A DNA stretch of 64,000 nucleotides, from contig NZ_VTFS01000003.1 of NCBI RefSeq assembly GCF_009671245.1, positions 552,059 to 616,058 on the forward strand. Reading direction: 5' to 3'. This DNA is from Marinicella rhabdoformis (GTDB taxonomy: Bacteria; Pseudomonadota; Gammaproteobacteria; Xanthomonadales; Marinicellaceae). Positions 37,629 to 46,334 of this stretch are shown here, piece after piece. Position numbers and translations under genes: made by a program. Each line of letters starts with the position of its first letter. The first letter of the stretch is position 1. Under the pieces are notes generated by a model, which worked only from the letters and a program-made list of their open reading frames with translations, was not told where the DNA came from and searched no databases.

Positions 37629-39641
37629 TCACAAAGCCCCACGTGCCTGCAAAATCCACTTGTCACGATCCAACGGACTGACACCTCGGTAATCTCGGGT
37701 TTGACCTTGGGATAATTCACAGGGCTGGTAGTTTAACAGGCGGCTGGAGAATTTGGCTTTACCGCCGCTTTTTGAAGCCAGCTGTACGGGGTAATCTATT
37801 GAGGTGGCTGCTGGCACTTGTGCGGTCAAGGTAAAACGCTCACCTTCAATTTCTGGGCTGTCGAACACACCGCGCATTTTGGTGATGTCGCTGCTGATGG
37901 TGCCCAACAAATCTAAGGGTGCTGAAATCTTGACCGCCAATATCGGTTCTAATAACTGTGTGTCTGAAAGCACCAAGCCATTCATGATGGCCATCGGTGT
38001 TGCGATGGCGAAATCGCCAGATCGGCTGTGGACGTTGTGGTCTTCTCCTGCCACCAAGGTTATTTTCAGGTCGGTGACTTGCCAACCTTTGATACCTTGC
38101 TTTAAAGCTTGGGGCAAGGTGGCTTCGATTTCTTTTTGGTATTTGGCTGCCACGTCATTGTGAGAAACCTGCGACACAAAGACCACGCCACTGCCTAACT
38201 TTCCAGGCTTGAGTTCCAATTCTAAAATCGCCCAACAAGGTTTGGGCATCCAGTAACGCTCATAACCCAAAGCGGTTTTCATCGGCGTTTCTTTGTAAAT
38301 GATGGTTGGGTCTTCGAAAGTCGCTTTCAGGCCATAGCGATCGAGTAATTGTGCTTGCAGTATTTCTATCTGAATTTTGCCGGTGATTTTGATGTGCAAT
38401 TCCCTGATGTCACTCAGCCATTCTAAATCCAACATCGGGTCTTCTGCCGACAATTGTTGCAAGGCTTGTGCCAATTGCGGAAATTCGGCATCAGAATCTG
38501 CTTTCACTTGCACCGTTAACAAAGGCGCTGAAAAACGCGCCACTTTCGGTACCATTGACGCAATATGGGACACATCACCAGAAGCATCACTTTGGTTTTC
38601 ATCAAAAAGGTGGTCGCCCACTTGAGCATCAGTTAAGCCGCTGACCACAGCTATATCACCCGTTTTAATCACATCCACAGCTTGGTACTTGCCTTGCACC
38701 ACTTGCTTTATTTGGCTGACCTTTTGTTCAATCGTCTCACCATCGCGTTCAGTCTTTAATATGGCTCTGGGTTTTATTTGGCCTGAAAAGACGCGGATAT
38801 AAGCCATGCGCCCTAAGGTATTGTCGTGTTCAATTTTAAACACCACTGCCGACAGTTCATTCTTTTCAGCTTCACCCTCAACTGGCAAATACCGAACCAT
38901 GGCATCCATCAACGGCTCAATACCCAAACCCAATTTACCCGCACCCAATAAAACCGGCACCAAATCACCTTGATGGGCAGCTGACTTCAACACCGAATCC
39001 AATTCATCGAATGTCGATGCTTCACCTTCTAAAAACCGCTCCAACAATTCATCATCATGTTCAACGATTTGTTCAATCTGTGCTTCAGGCATGGACTCAT
39101 CAGACCATGTCCTTTTCAAGCTCACAGCTGCATCACCGACACCTTCTGATGACTGTAAAGTAAAACACTCAACACCAAATTCCTTTTCCAGCTCTTCAAT
39201 AACCGACATAACATCTGCACCCATGCGATCAATTTTATTTATGAACACCAAGGTCGGAATCTGCATAGCTCTCAAAGCTTGAAAAAAAGTTAAGGTTTGT
39301 CCCTGCACACCTTCAACTGCACTCAAAACCAAAACAGCCGCATCCAATGCCAATAATGAACGCTCAACCTCTGAACTGAAGTCTACATGTCCTGGTGTGT
39401 CGATGACATTCACTTGAAAGGCATGACTCATGCCATCTTTCCAATCAAAGCTGGCAGTGGCCAGTCGAACAGAAATACCTCGTTCACGCTCCACAGCCAA
39501 ATGGTCAGTGGCAGACGTGCCTTTATCCACACTGCCTGCATTTCTCAATGCCCCTGCAGTGAACAGCATTTGTTCAGTTACGGTGGTTTTTCCCGCATCC
39601 ACATGCGCCAGAATACCGATGTTTAAAATTGACTTTGTCAT
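37629..39641 (-). CDS. Tet(M)/OtrA-like ribosome-protection GTPase
   Basis: A 670-residue translational GTPase of the EF-G superfamily. G1 AHVDAGKTT (12-20), RGISV switch I, G3 DTPGH, G4 NKIDRMG. The N-terminus GILAHVDAGKTT..TEQML..GALRNAGSVDKGT is closest to tetracycline ribosomal-protection proteins rather than EF-G, and the size (Tet(M) is 639) fits. It is intact and monocistronic. Whether it gives tetracycline resistance or serves another ribosome-rescue role cannot be decided here. About 260 bp without a gene lie on its 3' side. Confidence 0.85.
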   Translation of the reverse strand: MTKSILNIGILAHVDAGKTTVTEQMLFTAGALRNAGSVDKGTSATDHLAVERERGISVRLATASFDWKDGMSHAFQVNVIDTPGHVDFSSEVERSLLALDAAVLVLSAVEGVQGQTLTFFQALRAMQIPTLVFINKIDRMGADVMSVIEELEKEFGVECFTLQSSEGVGDAAVSLKRTWSDESMPEAQIEQIVEHDDELLERFLEGEASTFDELDSVLKSAAHQGDLVPVLLGAGKLGLGIEPLMDAMVRYLPVEGEAEKNELSAVVFKIEHDNTLGRMAYIRVFSGQIKPRAILKTERDGETIEQKVSQIKQVVQGKYQAVDVIKTGDIAVVSGLTDAQVGDHLFDENQSDASGDVSHIASMVPKVARFSAPLLTVQVKADSDAEFPQLAQALQQLSAEDPMLDLEWLSDIRELHIKITGKIQIEILQAQLLDRYGLKATFEDPTIIYKETPMKTALGYERYWMPKPCWAILELELKPGKLGSGVVFVSQVSHNDVAAKYQKEIEATLPQALKQGIKGWQVTDLKITLVAGEDHNVHSRSGDFAIATPMAIMNGLVLSDTQLLEPILAVKISAPLDLLGTISSDITKMRGVFDSPEIEGERFTLTAQVPAATSIDYPVQLASKSGGKAKFSSRLLNYQPCELSQGQTRDYRGVSPLDRDKWILQARGAL

Positions 39642-39801
39642 GCTTAAACTATACCACCCCTGTCAATAAGCCATGAAGCCAATACTTATATATCATCACA
39701 GTTCACACCATGACAATTGACCTAGAGCAAAACACGTCAAATTCTGCTACCCTATGCCCCGTTTTATTGACTATCAAGATCCACAAGAGAGGACAAGCAC
39801 C

Positions 39802-41349
39802 ATGAAAAAATTATTGATGATCAGCATGCTGTTATTCAGCACCATATCACTGGCCAAAACAACCACCATCACGTTCACCGACCAGATGCCAACTGAAGGC
39901 AACTTGGTATTGGGTGTGTATGAAGGCGGTGAATTCGGCCCAATCGGCCAAAAGCTAGACCAAAATGGCGACATCAGTCATGCCATCAAAGCGGCTGCAT
40001 TTACAGCAAAAATAGACAGCACCCAATTAATCGTTGCACCCAAAGATTCAGACTTGGATCAAATCCTTTTGGTCGGTTTGGGCCAAAAGCCGAATCAAGA
40101 AGGGACAAAGAATTCAGCACTTGACTGGCAAAACATCGGCGGTCACGCAATTCAGAAAGCCGTTGACACCTTCAAGACTCCTGCCATTTTTGCATTCGAC
40201 ACAGACAACACAGACGCATTGGCAAACTTGGCCTACGGCACAAAACTAGGCAGCTATTACTTTGATAAGTATTATACTTCAAATAAAAGAATCAAAACCC
40301 AAGCAGAGATCACACTTTATGCAGCCCAAGCGACGGCGGCACAAAAATCATTCGACAACAACTGGAACCCCGTAGCGAATGCGATTTATCACACCAGAAA
40401 CATGAGCAATGAACCGGCCAACATCATCTACCCACAAAGTTTTGTTGATGTTTGGACTGACCACCTTAAAGGCATGAAAAATGTCAAGATCAAAACGTTT
40501 GATGAAAAAGACATGCAGAAAAAAGGCATGGGCGCGATTTATGGCGTCGGCAAAGGCTCTGCCCGTCAACCTCGCATGATGGTTGTTGAATATATGGGCG
40601 GCAAGAAAGGCGACGCCCCTGTGGTTATTGTCGGTAAGGGCATCACTTTTGATACTGGCGGCATCAGTTTGAAAAACCCAAGCAACATGTGGAACATGAA
40701 ATTTGACATGTCAGGTGCAGCTTCTGCAGTCGGCACCTTATATGCTTTGGCGGGCCAAAATGCCGAAATTAATATTGTAGCTATCGCAGCATTGGCTGAA
40801 AACATGCCTGATGCCAATGCGCAGCGTCCTGGTGATGTGGTCACATCCATGTCAGGCAAAACCATTCAAATACGTTCAACTGATGCCGAAGGTCGCTTGG
40901 TTTTGGCCGATGGCGTCTACTACGGTGATGTCACTTATGATCCGGCTTTATTGATTGATTTGGCCACCCTGACCGGATCTGTTGGGCGCGCTTTGGGTAA
41001 AGACTACAGCGGTCTATTCACTCGTCATGATGACTTGGTTGATGGTTTTGTAGCAGCGGGTAAAGCTTCAGGTGATGAAGTTTGGCATTTACCTTTGAAC
41101 GACAATCATTTTAAAGCAATTGAAAACGAAGTCGCTGACGTGATGAATTCAGGCCCAGATGCACCTGGTGCCAGCGCCGGAGCAGCCTTCATTGGTACAT
41201 TTGTCAGGGAAGAAACAAAATGGGTCCACTTCGACATCGCAGGTGTGGCATGGGGCGGCAAAAACCAAGCACACAATGGCTCACCTGGCTCAACTGGATA
41301 CGGCATCAGGTTATTGAATGAATACATATTAAAGCACTACAGCAAATAA
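39802..41349 (+). CDS. Secreted M17 leucyl aminopeptidase
   Basis: An M17-family (PepA-like) di-metal aminopeptidase. VGKGITFDTGGISLKNP and STDAEGRLVLADG carry the metal and bicarbonate-site residues. The ATG at 39802 follows AGAGGAC and opens a clear signal peptide (KKLLMISMLLFSTISLAK), so unlike cytosolic PepA this enzyme is exported. The frame could begin at 39754, but that would bury the signal. Length with the new start is about 515 residues. A strong terminator follows. Confidence 0.92.
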   Translation: MKKLLMISMLLFSTISLAKTTTITFTDQMPTEGNLVLGVYEGGEFGPIGQKLDQNGDISHAIKAAAFTAKIDSTQLIVAPKDSDLDQILLVGLGQKPNQEGTKNSALDWQNIGGHAIQKAVDTFKTPAIFAFDTDNTDALANLAYGTKLGSYYFDKYYTSNKRIKTQAEITLYAAQATAAQKSFDNNWNPVANAIYHTRNMSNEPANIIYPQSFVDVWTDHLKGMKNVKIKTFDEKDMQKKGMGAIYGVGKGSARQPRMMVVEYMGGKKGDAPVVIVGKGITFDTGGISLKNPSNMWNMKFDMSGAASAVGTLYALAGQNAEINIVAIAALAENMPDANAQRPGDVVTSMSGKTIQIRSTDAEGRLVLADGVYYGDVTYDPALLIDLATLTGSVGRALGKDYSGLFTRHDDLVDGFVAAGKASGDEVWHLPLNDNHFKAIENEVADVMNSGPDAPGASAGAAFIGTFVREETKWVHFDIAGVAWGGKNQAHNGSPGSTGYGIRLLNEYILKHYSK

Positions 41350-41370
41350 ACTTTGCTTCAATAATAGAAA

Positions 41371-41405
41371 AAAGGCTGGCTCGCATTGAGACCAGCCTTT
41401 TTTTT
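41371..41405 (+). terminator. Intrinsic terminator of the aminopeptidase gene
   Basis: AAAGGCTGG (41371-41379) pairs with CCAGCCTTT (41392-41400), followed by five more T. Loop of 12 bases. Confidence 0.88.
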
Positions 41406-41441
41406 GGTTCAAAATAAAGTTAATTAGACTAAAATCAAGGC

Positions 41442-41641
41442 ATGAACATCAATTGCACTCACTGTCATGAAATGACCATCGGCAAGAAGTGGGTTTGTTC
41501 ATAACCGCTATTTATGACATGGCGTTCACCCATTGCAGACTTGGGTTAATCGGCTTGATTTTCTTAAGCATATATTTGATATATTGTTACCTTAAAGTCA
41601 GACTGTTACTCATAAAAAAGACAACACAACTCAATAAATGA
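41442..41641 (+). pseudogene. Possible frameshifted zinc-ribbon/TM small protein
   Basis: An ATG at 41442 encodes MNINCTHCHEMTIGKKWVCS and stops; the two CxxC-like cysteine pairs suggest a zinc ribbon. In a second frame from 41519 a 40-residue peptide MAFTHCRLGLIGLIFLSIYLI continues with a membrane helix and ends at 41641, overlapping the next ATG as ATGA. Joined they would form a ribbon-plus-membrane protein. Alternatively only the 41519-41641 peptide is real. Confidence 0.35.
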
Positions 41642-41943
41642 TCATTAAAAAAGCACCAAAACAATCAAACTTTCTGTCGAATTTGATTAATCTACTTATC
41701 ATTCTGCTGCTCATGTTAGTGATGTATCACTCTACTCTATTCTGGCACACACGCACCCCAAATTGGTTGCTTTACAGTGTTTTATCTAACCTATGTCTTT
41801 TAATCGCTTTCATTGGAGATCATGTTTTGGTTAAAAGAAAACAGTGGAAACCATTACGCTTTTTCTTACTTTTTTTATTCAGTATTTCAGCTTTTATGCT
41901 GATACTTAACCATTTAGAGTATATCGACTTAAATAGTTTATAA
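41638..41943 (+). CDS. Small membrane protein of unknown function
   Basis: A 101-residue protein with a basic start and three predicted helices (about 14-30, 43-60, 73-92). It begins in an ATGA overlap with the small peptide upstream, so expression may be coupled. It precedes hemP but hemP has its own promoter. No family recognised. Confidence 0.6.
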   Translation: MIIKKAPKQSNFLSNLINLLIILLLMLVMYHSTLFWHTRTPNWLLYSVLSNLCLLIAFIGDHVLVKRKQWKPLRFFLLFLFSISAFMLILNHLEYIDLNSL

Positions 41944-41949
41944 ATTTGT

Positions 41950-41983
41950 TTGACATTCTATTTGCGAATCATTATCATTTGCA
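41950..41983 (+). promoter_or_regulatory. hemP promoter overlapped by a Fur box
   Basis: TTGACA (41950-41955), 17-base spacer, TATCAT (41973-41978). GCGAATCATTATCATTTGC (41964-41982) matches the Fur consensus GATAATGATTATCATTATC in its core and covers the -10. Iron repression of hemP is expected. The start ATG at 41986 lies about where transcription should begin, so the mRNA may be leaderless. Confidence 0.6.
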
Positions 41984-41985
41984 TC

Positions 41986-42183
41986 ATGAGACAAACAATC
42001 ACACTTAAAAACAAAACCGCAAGCAGCCGAACCTTGCAAACTCCTGTTAATAGAAACAGGGTCACTTTAGGACTGAACAGCAAATCGCTATTCAAAGACA
42101 CACAAACCGTGCTGTTAAAACACAACAACGAGAATTACTACCTGCGACTAACCAAAAATAACAAGGTGATATTGACGAAATAA
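41986..42183 (+). CDS. hemP: HemP-like hemin uptake protein
   Basis: A 65-residue protein. The C-terminus LFKDTQTVLLKHNNENYYLRLTKNNKVILTK, read in pieces, matches the HemP family (…LI.H....Y.LR.T..GKLILTK). HemP proteins are small and sit in iron or haem-uptake loci; some act as activators of haem receptor genes. The open frame reaches 41950, but that would place the promoter inside the gene, so ATG 41986 is chosen. No TonB receptor follows in the window. Confidence 0.8.
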   Translation: MRQTITLKNKTASSRTLQTPVNRNRVTLGLNSKSLFKDTQTVLLKHNNENYYLRLTKNNKVILTK

Positions 42184-42197
42184 AAACCACAAAGTAA

Positions 42198-42381
42198 CGT
42201 CATTCCAGTCGAGCTTTAGGTTAGGCAATGAAAGTGATGCGGTTTGAACTTGTTCAAGAAGCGCCACTGAAGTACCGTTAACCGTGAGTGCAGGAATCTA
42301 AAAAACAATGTTGAACGCTTCGTATTGTTTGCATAGCAAACGAGATTACCGCCTTCGCGGCAATGACAGCATGGAATGACG
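42198..42381. repeat. 184-bp noncoding element with 10-bp terminal inverted repeats
   Basis: CGTCATTCCA at 42198-42207 and TGGAATGACG at 42372-42381 are perfect inverted ends. Inside are GTTTGC-ATA-GCAAAC and CCGC-CTTC-GCGG hairpins near the right side. It encodes nothing plausible and resembles dispersed MITE- or REP-like sequences of bacterial intergenic regions. Confidence 0.6.
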
Positions 42382-42382
42382 A

Positions 42383-42480
42383 ACCTACATCCTTGGGCAC
42401 CTCTGCTGCCGGCATCCTGCCTCCGCTGAGGACCTACATCCTTGGGCACCTCTGCTGCCGGCATCCTGCCTCCGCTGAGG
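42383..42480. repeat. 49-bp direct repeat, two exact copies
   Basis: ACCTACATCCTTGGGCACC begins at 42383 and again at 42432 and runs to CCGCTGAGG each time; the third occurrence of ACCTACATCC at 42481 starts a different repeat. GC-rich compared with its surroundings. Confidence 0.85.
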
Positions 42481-42755
42481 ACCTACATCCTTGTAGGCCA
42501 AGAAGGGAAGCGAGAATACAAAACATGTGTCTGGTTGGTGAGCTTGCGAATCAGAAGACACTCATTAAAACATATGAGGACATTGCGGTTTTTACGAAGT
42601 AAGCCGCTACCGATCCAAGCTATCGCGGACGACCTACATCCATGTAGGCCAAGAAGGGAAGCGAGAATATGTTGGCAGGTGGGGAGTGCAACGACTCAGA
42701 AGCCAACTCATTAGACAAGTCGAAGTTATTACGGTTTTTTGCGAAGCAAAAAGAA
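42481..42755. repeat. Imperfect ~120-bp direct repeat, two copies
   Basis: Copies begin at 42481 and 42633 with ACCTACATCC(T/A)TGTAGGCC, a self-complementary start (CCTACA..TGTAGG), then AAGAAGGGAAGCGAGAATA. Both end near CGGTTTTT..CGAAG. The middle parts differ. The whole gap 42184-42863 holds this repeat field and no gene. Confidence 0.7.
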
Positions 42756-42863
42756 GTGGTAACGTAGACACACTTAACTCATGAAAATCTGTAGCCAGCC
42801 AAGTCACTGACCCCTATTAAGATGACCCAGCCAGCCAATCATAATCATGAATTAATACACGTC

Positions 42864-43148
42864 TTAAACCACCGAAAAATTAAAATTCACAAAAACAAAA
42901 TCAGGGTGGTTGCGACTGATGGCAATGGTTTTACTTTTATCGACCAAATGAGATGCTTGTATTTTTTTAATGATTTGCCGGTCTTCTTGACCAAATAAAT
43001 CTTTGTGTTGAAAAATGATGCTATCGCCTTGGATGTCATCAATTCGCCACGTTCTATAACACACAGGCACATCATCAAATACGCCTTGATACTGAAATAA
43101 GATGGTGGAATTTGGATCGCTAGGAATCTTACTGAATACTGTGCTCAT
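42864..43148 (-). CDS. Small protein of unknown function
   Basis: A 94-residue soluble protein (MSTVFSKIPSDPNSTILFQY, later GDSIIFQHKDLFGQEDRQIIKK and NHPDFVFVNFNFSVV). I recognise no family; the beta-rich pattern suggests a compact PilZ- or SH3-like fold, but that is a guess. GAGG before the ATG sits in a hairpin (see separate entry). The end lies beside the repeat field. Confidence 0.6.
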   Translation of the reverse strand: MSTVFSKIPSDPNSTILFQYQGVFDDVPVCYRTWRIDDIQGDSIIFQHKDLFGQEDRQIIKKIQASHLVDKSKTIAISRNHPDFVFVNFNFSVV

Positions 43149-43155
43149 AACCTTA

Positions 43156-43214
43156 CCTCATTAAATATTGAGGTTTGAGTTTAAGCACCGCCTTTCTCAA
43201 AAAGTGAGAAAGGC
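43156..43214 (-). promoter_or_regulatory. Two hairpins in the leader of the 94-residue gene
   Basis: Near the start, CCTCA (43156-43160) and TGAGG (43169-43173) pair across 8 bases; on the minus strand this includes the GAGG ribosome-binding site seven bases before the ATG. Further upstream GCCTTTCTCA (43190-43199) and TGAGAAAGGC (43205-43214) form a perfect 10-bp stem. The latter may instead end the cytochrome b561 transcript. Confidence 0.45.
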
Positions 43215-43305
43215 ATTTAACCTTATGTATTTTTTAGTCATATCTCAGATTCACAATATAGGGCGTCACATGCGTGACAAAATCGAACTTGACAATCAAA
43301 TACAG

Positions 43306-43845
43306 TTACCTAAGCTTTTTAACCATGCGACTGAGCAAATTATCCTTATCAATAAACTGGTGTTTCAACCCAGCAAGCACATGTAAAATCAAGGTATAAA
43401 GTAAAACTTGAGCTGTGTATTCATGAACAACTTCTAAATTACTGTGCAGCTCCTGCATCCTTTCAATCGGTGAAGGGATGGTAAAGATGTCGAAAACATT
43501 GATGCCATTTCCCGTTGTCCAAACGATCCATGGGCCTGAAACTGCCATAATCAAAACACAAAGCAACAATACCCAATGCACCACTTTGGTAATTAACTTA
43601 AGTGGCGTAGGCTGTTCAACAGGATCAGGTGATTTACTGAACACACGCCAAAACACACGAAAAATAAGAAATAAAAACAACAGTCCGCCAAAACTGACAT
43701 GCATGCCACGTAAGAATGATTTTTCATCACCCCGAGGCAAACCACCAAAATACAACCCAACGGCCAACATGGCTATCACCACCAAAGCGCCTATCCAATG
43801 ATTAAAGCGTGAAATACCGCCGTAATGCTGTGCAGTGTCTTTCAT
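43306..43845 (-). CDS. Cytochrome b561-type di-haem membrane protein
   Basis: A 179-residue inner-membrane protein of the bacterial cytochrome b561 (CybB) family. Four helices; candidate haem-ligand histidines occur in SRFNHWIGALV (helix 1), MHVSFGGLL (helix 2), VVHWVLLL (helix 3) and HEYTAQVLLYTLILHVLAGLKHQF (helix 4, in pieces). Proposed role is quinol oxidation or superoxide handling. Divergent from the UDG-like gene with a short overlap of their open frames. Confidence 0.9.
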   Translation of the reverse strand: MKDTAQHYGGISRFNHWIGALVVIAMLAVGLYFGGLPRGDEKSFLRGMHVSFGGLLFLFLIFRVFWRVFSKSPDPVEQPTPLKLITKVVHWVLLLCVLIMAVSGPWIVWTTGNGINVFDIFTIPSPIERMQELHSNLEVVHEYTAQVLLYTLILHVLAGLKHQFIDKDNLLSRMVKKLR

Positions 43846-43885
43846 TTGTAATCCTCTGTATGTTTTCCTTTATGATAGCAGCTTC

Positions 43886-44491
43886 ATGGTAAATAAAAAA
43901 TCCTCAATTAAGCAAATACTTAAACAAATCAGGGAATGTGACTTATGTCAACAAGAGCTGCCTCATGTTCCCAGACCTATTGTTCAAGCCAGTGCACAAA
44001 GTCGCATACTGATCATTGGACAAGCACAAGGGCGCAAAGTCCATGAGTCGGGCGTTCCTTGGGATGACGCCAGTGGTGACCGATTGCGTGATTGGGTGGG
44101 CGTTACAAAAACTCAATTCTATGACCCAACGTCATTCGCCATCATGCCCATGGGCTTTTGCTTCCCCGGAAGTCACAATAAAACCACCGGCCAATCCGGT
44201 GACCTGCCACCAATGAAAATTTGCGCGCCCACTTGGCATCAACAATTGATGTTTGAAATGCCCGAGATTAAACTGACTTTAGTCATCGGACAATACGCCA
44301 TGAAACACCACTTAGATAATCACCATAAAAACCTCACCCAAACTGTCAAAAACTTTAAAGAATACCTGCCTCAACAATTTGTTCTTCCTCATCCTTCGCC
44401 TCGTAATAACATTTGGATGAAGAAAAATCCTTGGTTTCAGGATGAAGTTTTGCCACAATTGAAACATTCCATAACCCAAGTCTTGAAATGA
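43886..44491 (+). CDS. Uracil-DNA glycosylase superfamily protein
   Basis: A 201-residue UDG-fold protein. ECDLCQQELP holds a CxxC, ILIIGQAQGRKVHESGVPWDDASGDRLRDWVG matches the active-site region of the superfamily (in pieces) with GQAQG for the usual GEAPG, and LPHPSPRN is the C-terminal HPS motif. It belongs to the UDG-like subgroup whose activity is poorly known. The frame opens at 43835, but 43886 avoids overlap with the b561 gene. Stop overlaps the M61 ATG by four bases. Confidence 0.8.
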   Translation: MVNKKSSIKQILKQIRECDLCQQELPHVPRPIVQASAQSRILIIGQAQGRKVHESGVPWDDASGDRLRDWVGVTKTQFYDPTSFAIMPMGFCFPGSHNKTTGQSGDLPPMKICAPTWHQQLMFEMPEIKLTLVIGQYAMKHHLDNHHKNLTQTVKNFKEYLPQQFVLPHPSPRNNIWMKKNPWFQDEVLPQLKHSITQVLK

Positions 44492-46272
44492 AATATATTT
44501 TGACCATTTTCTTCGCTTTTTTAATTAATACAACCACCCATGCACAAGCCACTGAAACACAAGCCACAACATATAAATTCACCGTCACAGATGCGGCCCA
44601 CCACTTAGCAGAAGTCACCGTGACCTTTCCCAATGTCACTGAAAAAGTTTTGACCGTTAAGTTACCTGTTTGGCGCAGCGGCAGATATGAAATTTTAGAC
44701 TTGGGAAAAAACCTGCGTGACATGAGTGCCAAGCAAAATGGAGAGTCGCTTTCAGTCACTCAAATGGACAAAAACACATGGAAAGTGTTTTTAAAATCAC
44801 CCGGTGCAGTGACTTTAAACTATGAAGTATATGCTAATATGCTGCGCCATCGTGTCGCGCATATCGATGACAGTCATGCCTTTATAGACGCCAGTGGTGT
44901 GTTTATTTACGCCCCCAAATTCCGTGACCAAGACCTTACTGTTTCAATGAATGTGCCTGAAAACTGGGCCAGCCGATCAGGCATGGAACAGGTTAATGAC
45001 CACAAATTCAAAGCCAACAACTACGATCAACTGGTGGATTCTCCAATTGAATCAGGTATTCATGAGTATGTGTCATTCGATGTCAATGATAAAAAATACG
45101 GCATCCTGATCTGGGGTGAAGGTAACCACGACATCAATGACATACAAGAAAAAGCCAAACTACTGCACCATGAAGCTGAGAAAGTTTGGGGCGATTTCCC
45201 GTTCGACGAGTACTTGTATATGATTCATGCAGGCCCTGGCCTACGCGGCGCCACAGAGCATGTGAATTCCACCATCATGCAGTTTGATCGATTTGGATTC
45301 GATGACAAAAAGACCTATAACCGTTTTTTAGCGACTACCGCACATGAGTTCATCCACACCTGGAATGTCAAAGCTTATCGCCCCAGCGGCATTGCACCTT
45401 ACGACTATGATAAAGAGAACTATTCAGACTTATTCTGGATGGCGGAAGGCACTACCAGTTATTACGATGATTTGTTCATGTTTCGAGCAGGTATTTACAG
45501 CCAAAAAGACTACTTTTCCAAACTCAGTGAGGACTTAACCAAGCATTTAACCAAACCAGGCCGCAATCACCGCAGTTTAAGTGAAAGCAGCTTCAATACA
45601 TGGCAAAAGGAAAACAGCCAAAGAAACCACAACGCCAACGTCAACATTTACTTAGAAGGCGCATTAACCACTTGGTTTTTAGATTATCAAATTCGCCTCG
45701 CGACAGATAACAACAAGAGCATGGATGATGTACAAGCTGAATTATTCAAAAAGCACCGCAACAGTGACAAAGGTTATGACAAATCAGATGTTTTGGCCAT
45801 ATTGAAATCATTGACCAGCAAAGATTTTTCAAGCCTATGGCAAGCCCACATCGATGGCACCCAAGCCCTTCCATTTGCTGAAATGTTAGATTTTTATGGT
45901 TTGACAATCAAAGAAGAAAAAGCAGAAGACATTAAACAATGGATAGGCTTCACATTGAATAATGACACCATTGGCTTGGTCGATAAAAACAGCCCCGCTT
46001 GGGACGCTGGCCTGACTACTGGTGACGAATTGATTGCATTGAATGGTTTACGAATGACCACCAAAGATTGGGAATCACACAGTAAAAAAGCCAAAGCGGG
46101 TGACCATTGGCAAATCACATACGCCCGCGCAGGAAAAATGCAACAAACAGAGTTAACCATCAAGGAAACACAGAAAACTAAAATCACTCTGACTGCTTTG
46201 AAAAAACCGAACAAGAAACAAAAACAAAGGTTTAAATCATGGACAAGTAACAAGCTTGAATCGCCAAAATAA
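44488..46272 (+). CDS. M61-family glycyl aminopeptidase with PDZ domain
   Basis: A 594-residue exported peptidase. Signal peptide about 1-20 (FFAFLINTTTHAQA); N-terminal beta domain; gluzincin zinc motif TTAHEFIHTWNVKAYRP (HExxH, near 288) with the downstream Glu in WMAEGTTSYYDD; C-terminal PDZ domain (about 480-560, NSPAWDAGLTTGDELIALNG). M61 enzymes release N-terminal glycine or act as broad peptidases. Coupled to the UDG-like gene. Confidence 0.92.
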   Translation: MKYILTIFFAFLINTTTHAQATETQATTYKFTVTDAAHHLAEVTVTFPNVTEKVLTVKLPVWRSGRYEILDLGKNLRDMSAKQNGESLSVTQMDKNTWKVFLKSPGAVTLNYEVYANMLRHRVAHIDDSHAFIDASGVFIYAPKFRDQDLTVSMNVPENWASRSGMEQVNDHKFKANNYDQLVDSPIESGIHEYVSFDVNDKKYGILIWGEGNHDINDIQEKAKLLHHEAEKVWGDFPFDEYLYMIHAGPGLRGATEHVNSTIMQFDRFGFDDKKTYNRFLATTAHEFIHTWNVKAYRPSGIAPYDYDKENYSDLFWMAEGTTSYYDDLFMFRAGIYSQKDYFSKLSEDLTKHLTKPGRNHRSLSESSFNTWQKENSQRNHNANVNIYLEGALTTWFLDYQIRLATDNNKSMDDVQAELFKKHRNSDKGYDKSDVLAILKSLTSKDFSSLWQAHIDGTQALPFAEMLDFYGLTIKEEKAEDIKQWIGFTLNNDTIGLVDKNSPAWDAGLTTGDELIALNGLRMTTKDWESHSKKAKAGDHWQITYARAGKMQQTELTIKETQKTKITLTALKKPNKKQKQRFKSWTSNKLESPK

Positions 46273-46334
46273 CATTGATAATCATTTTTATTGATTGTCA
46301 AAAACCTAAAAAAATCAAAGGATATTGATATTAA

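Noticed and set aside
42363..42714. Two overlapping plus-strand frames across the repeat field
   Set aside because: They arise from the repeated ACCTACATCC units, have no ribosome-binding site and give low-quality peptides.
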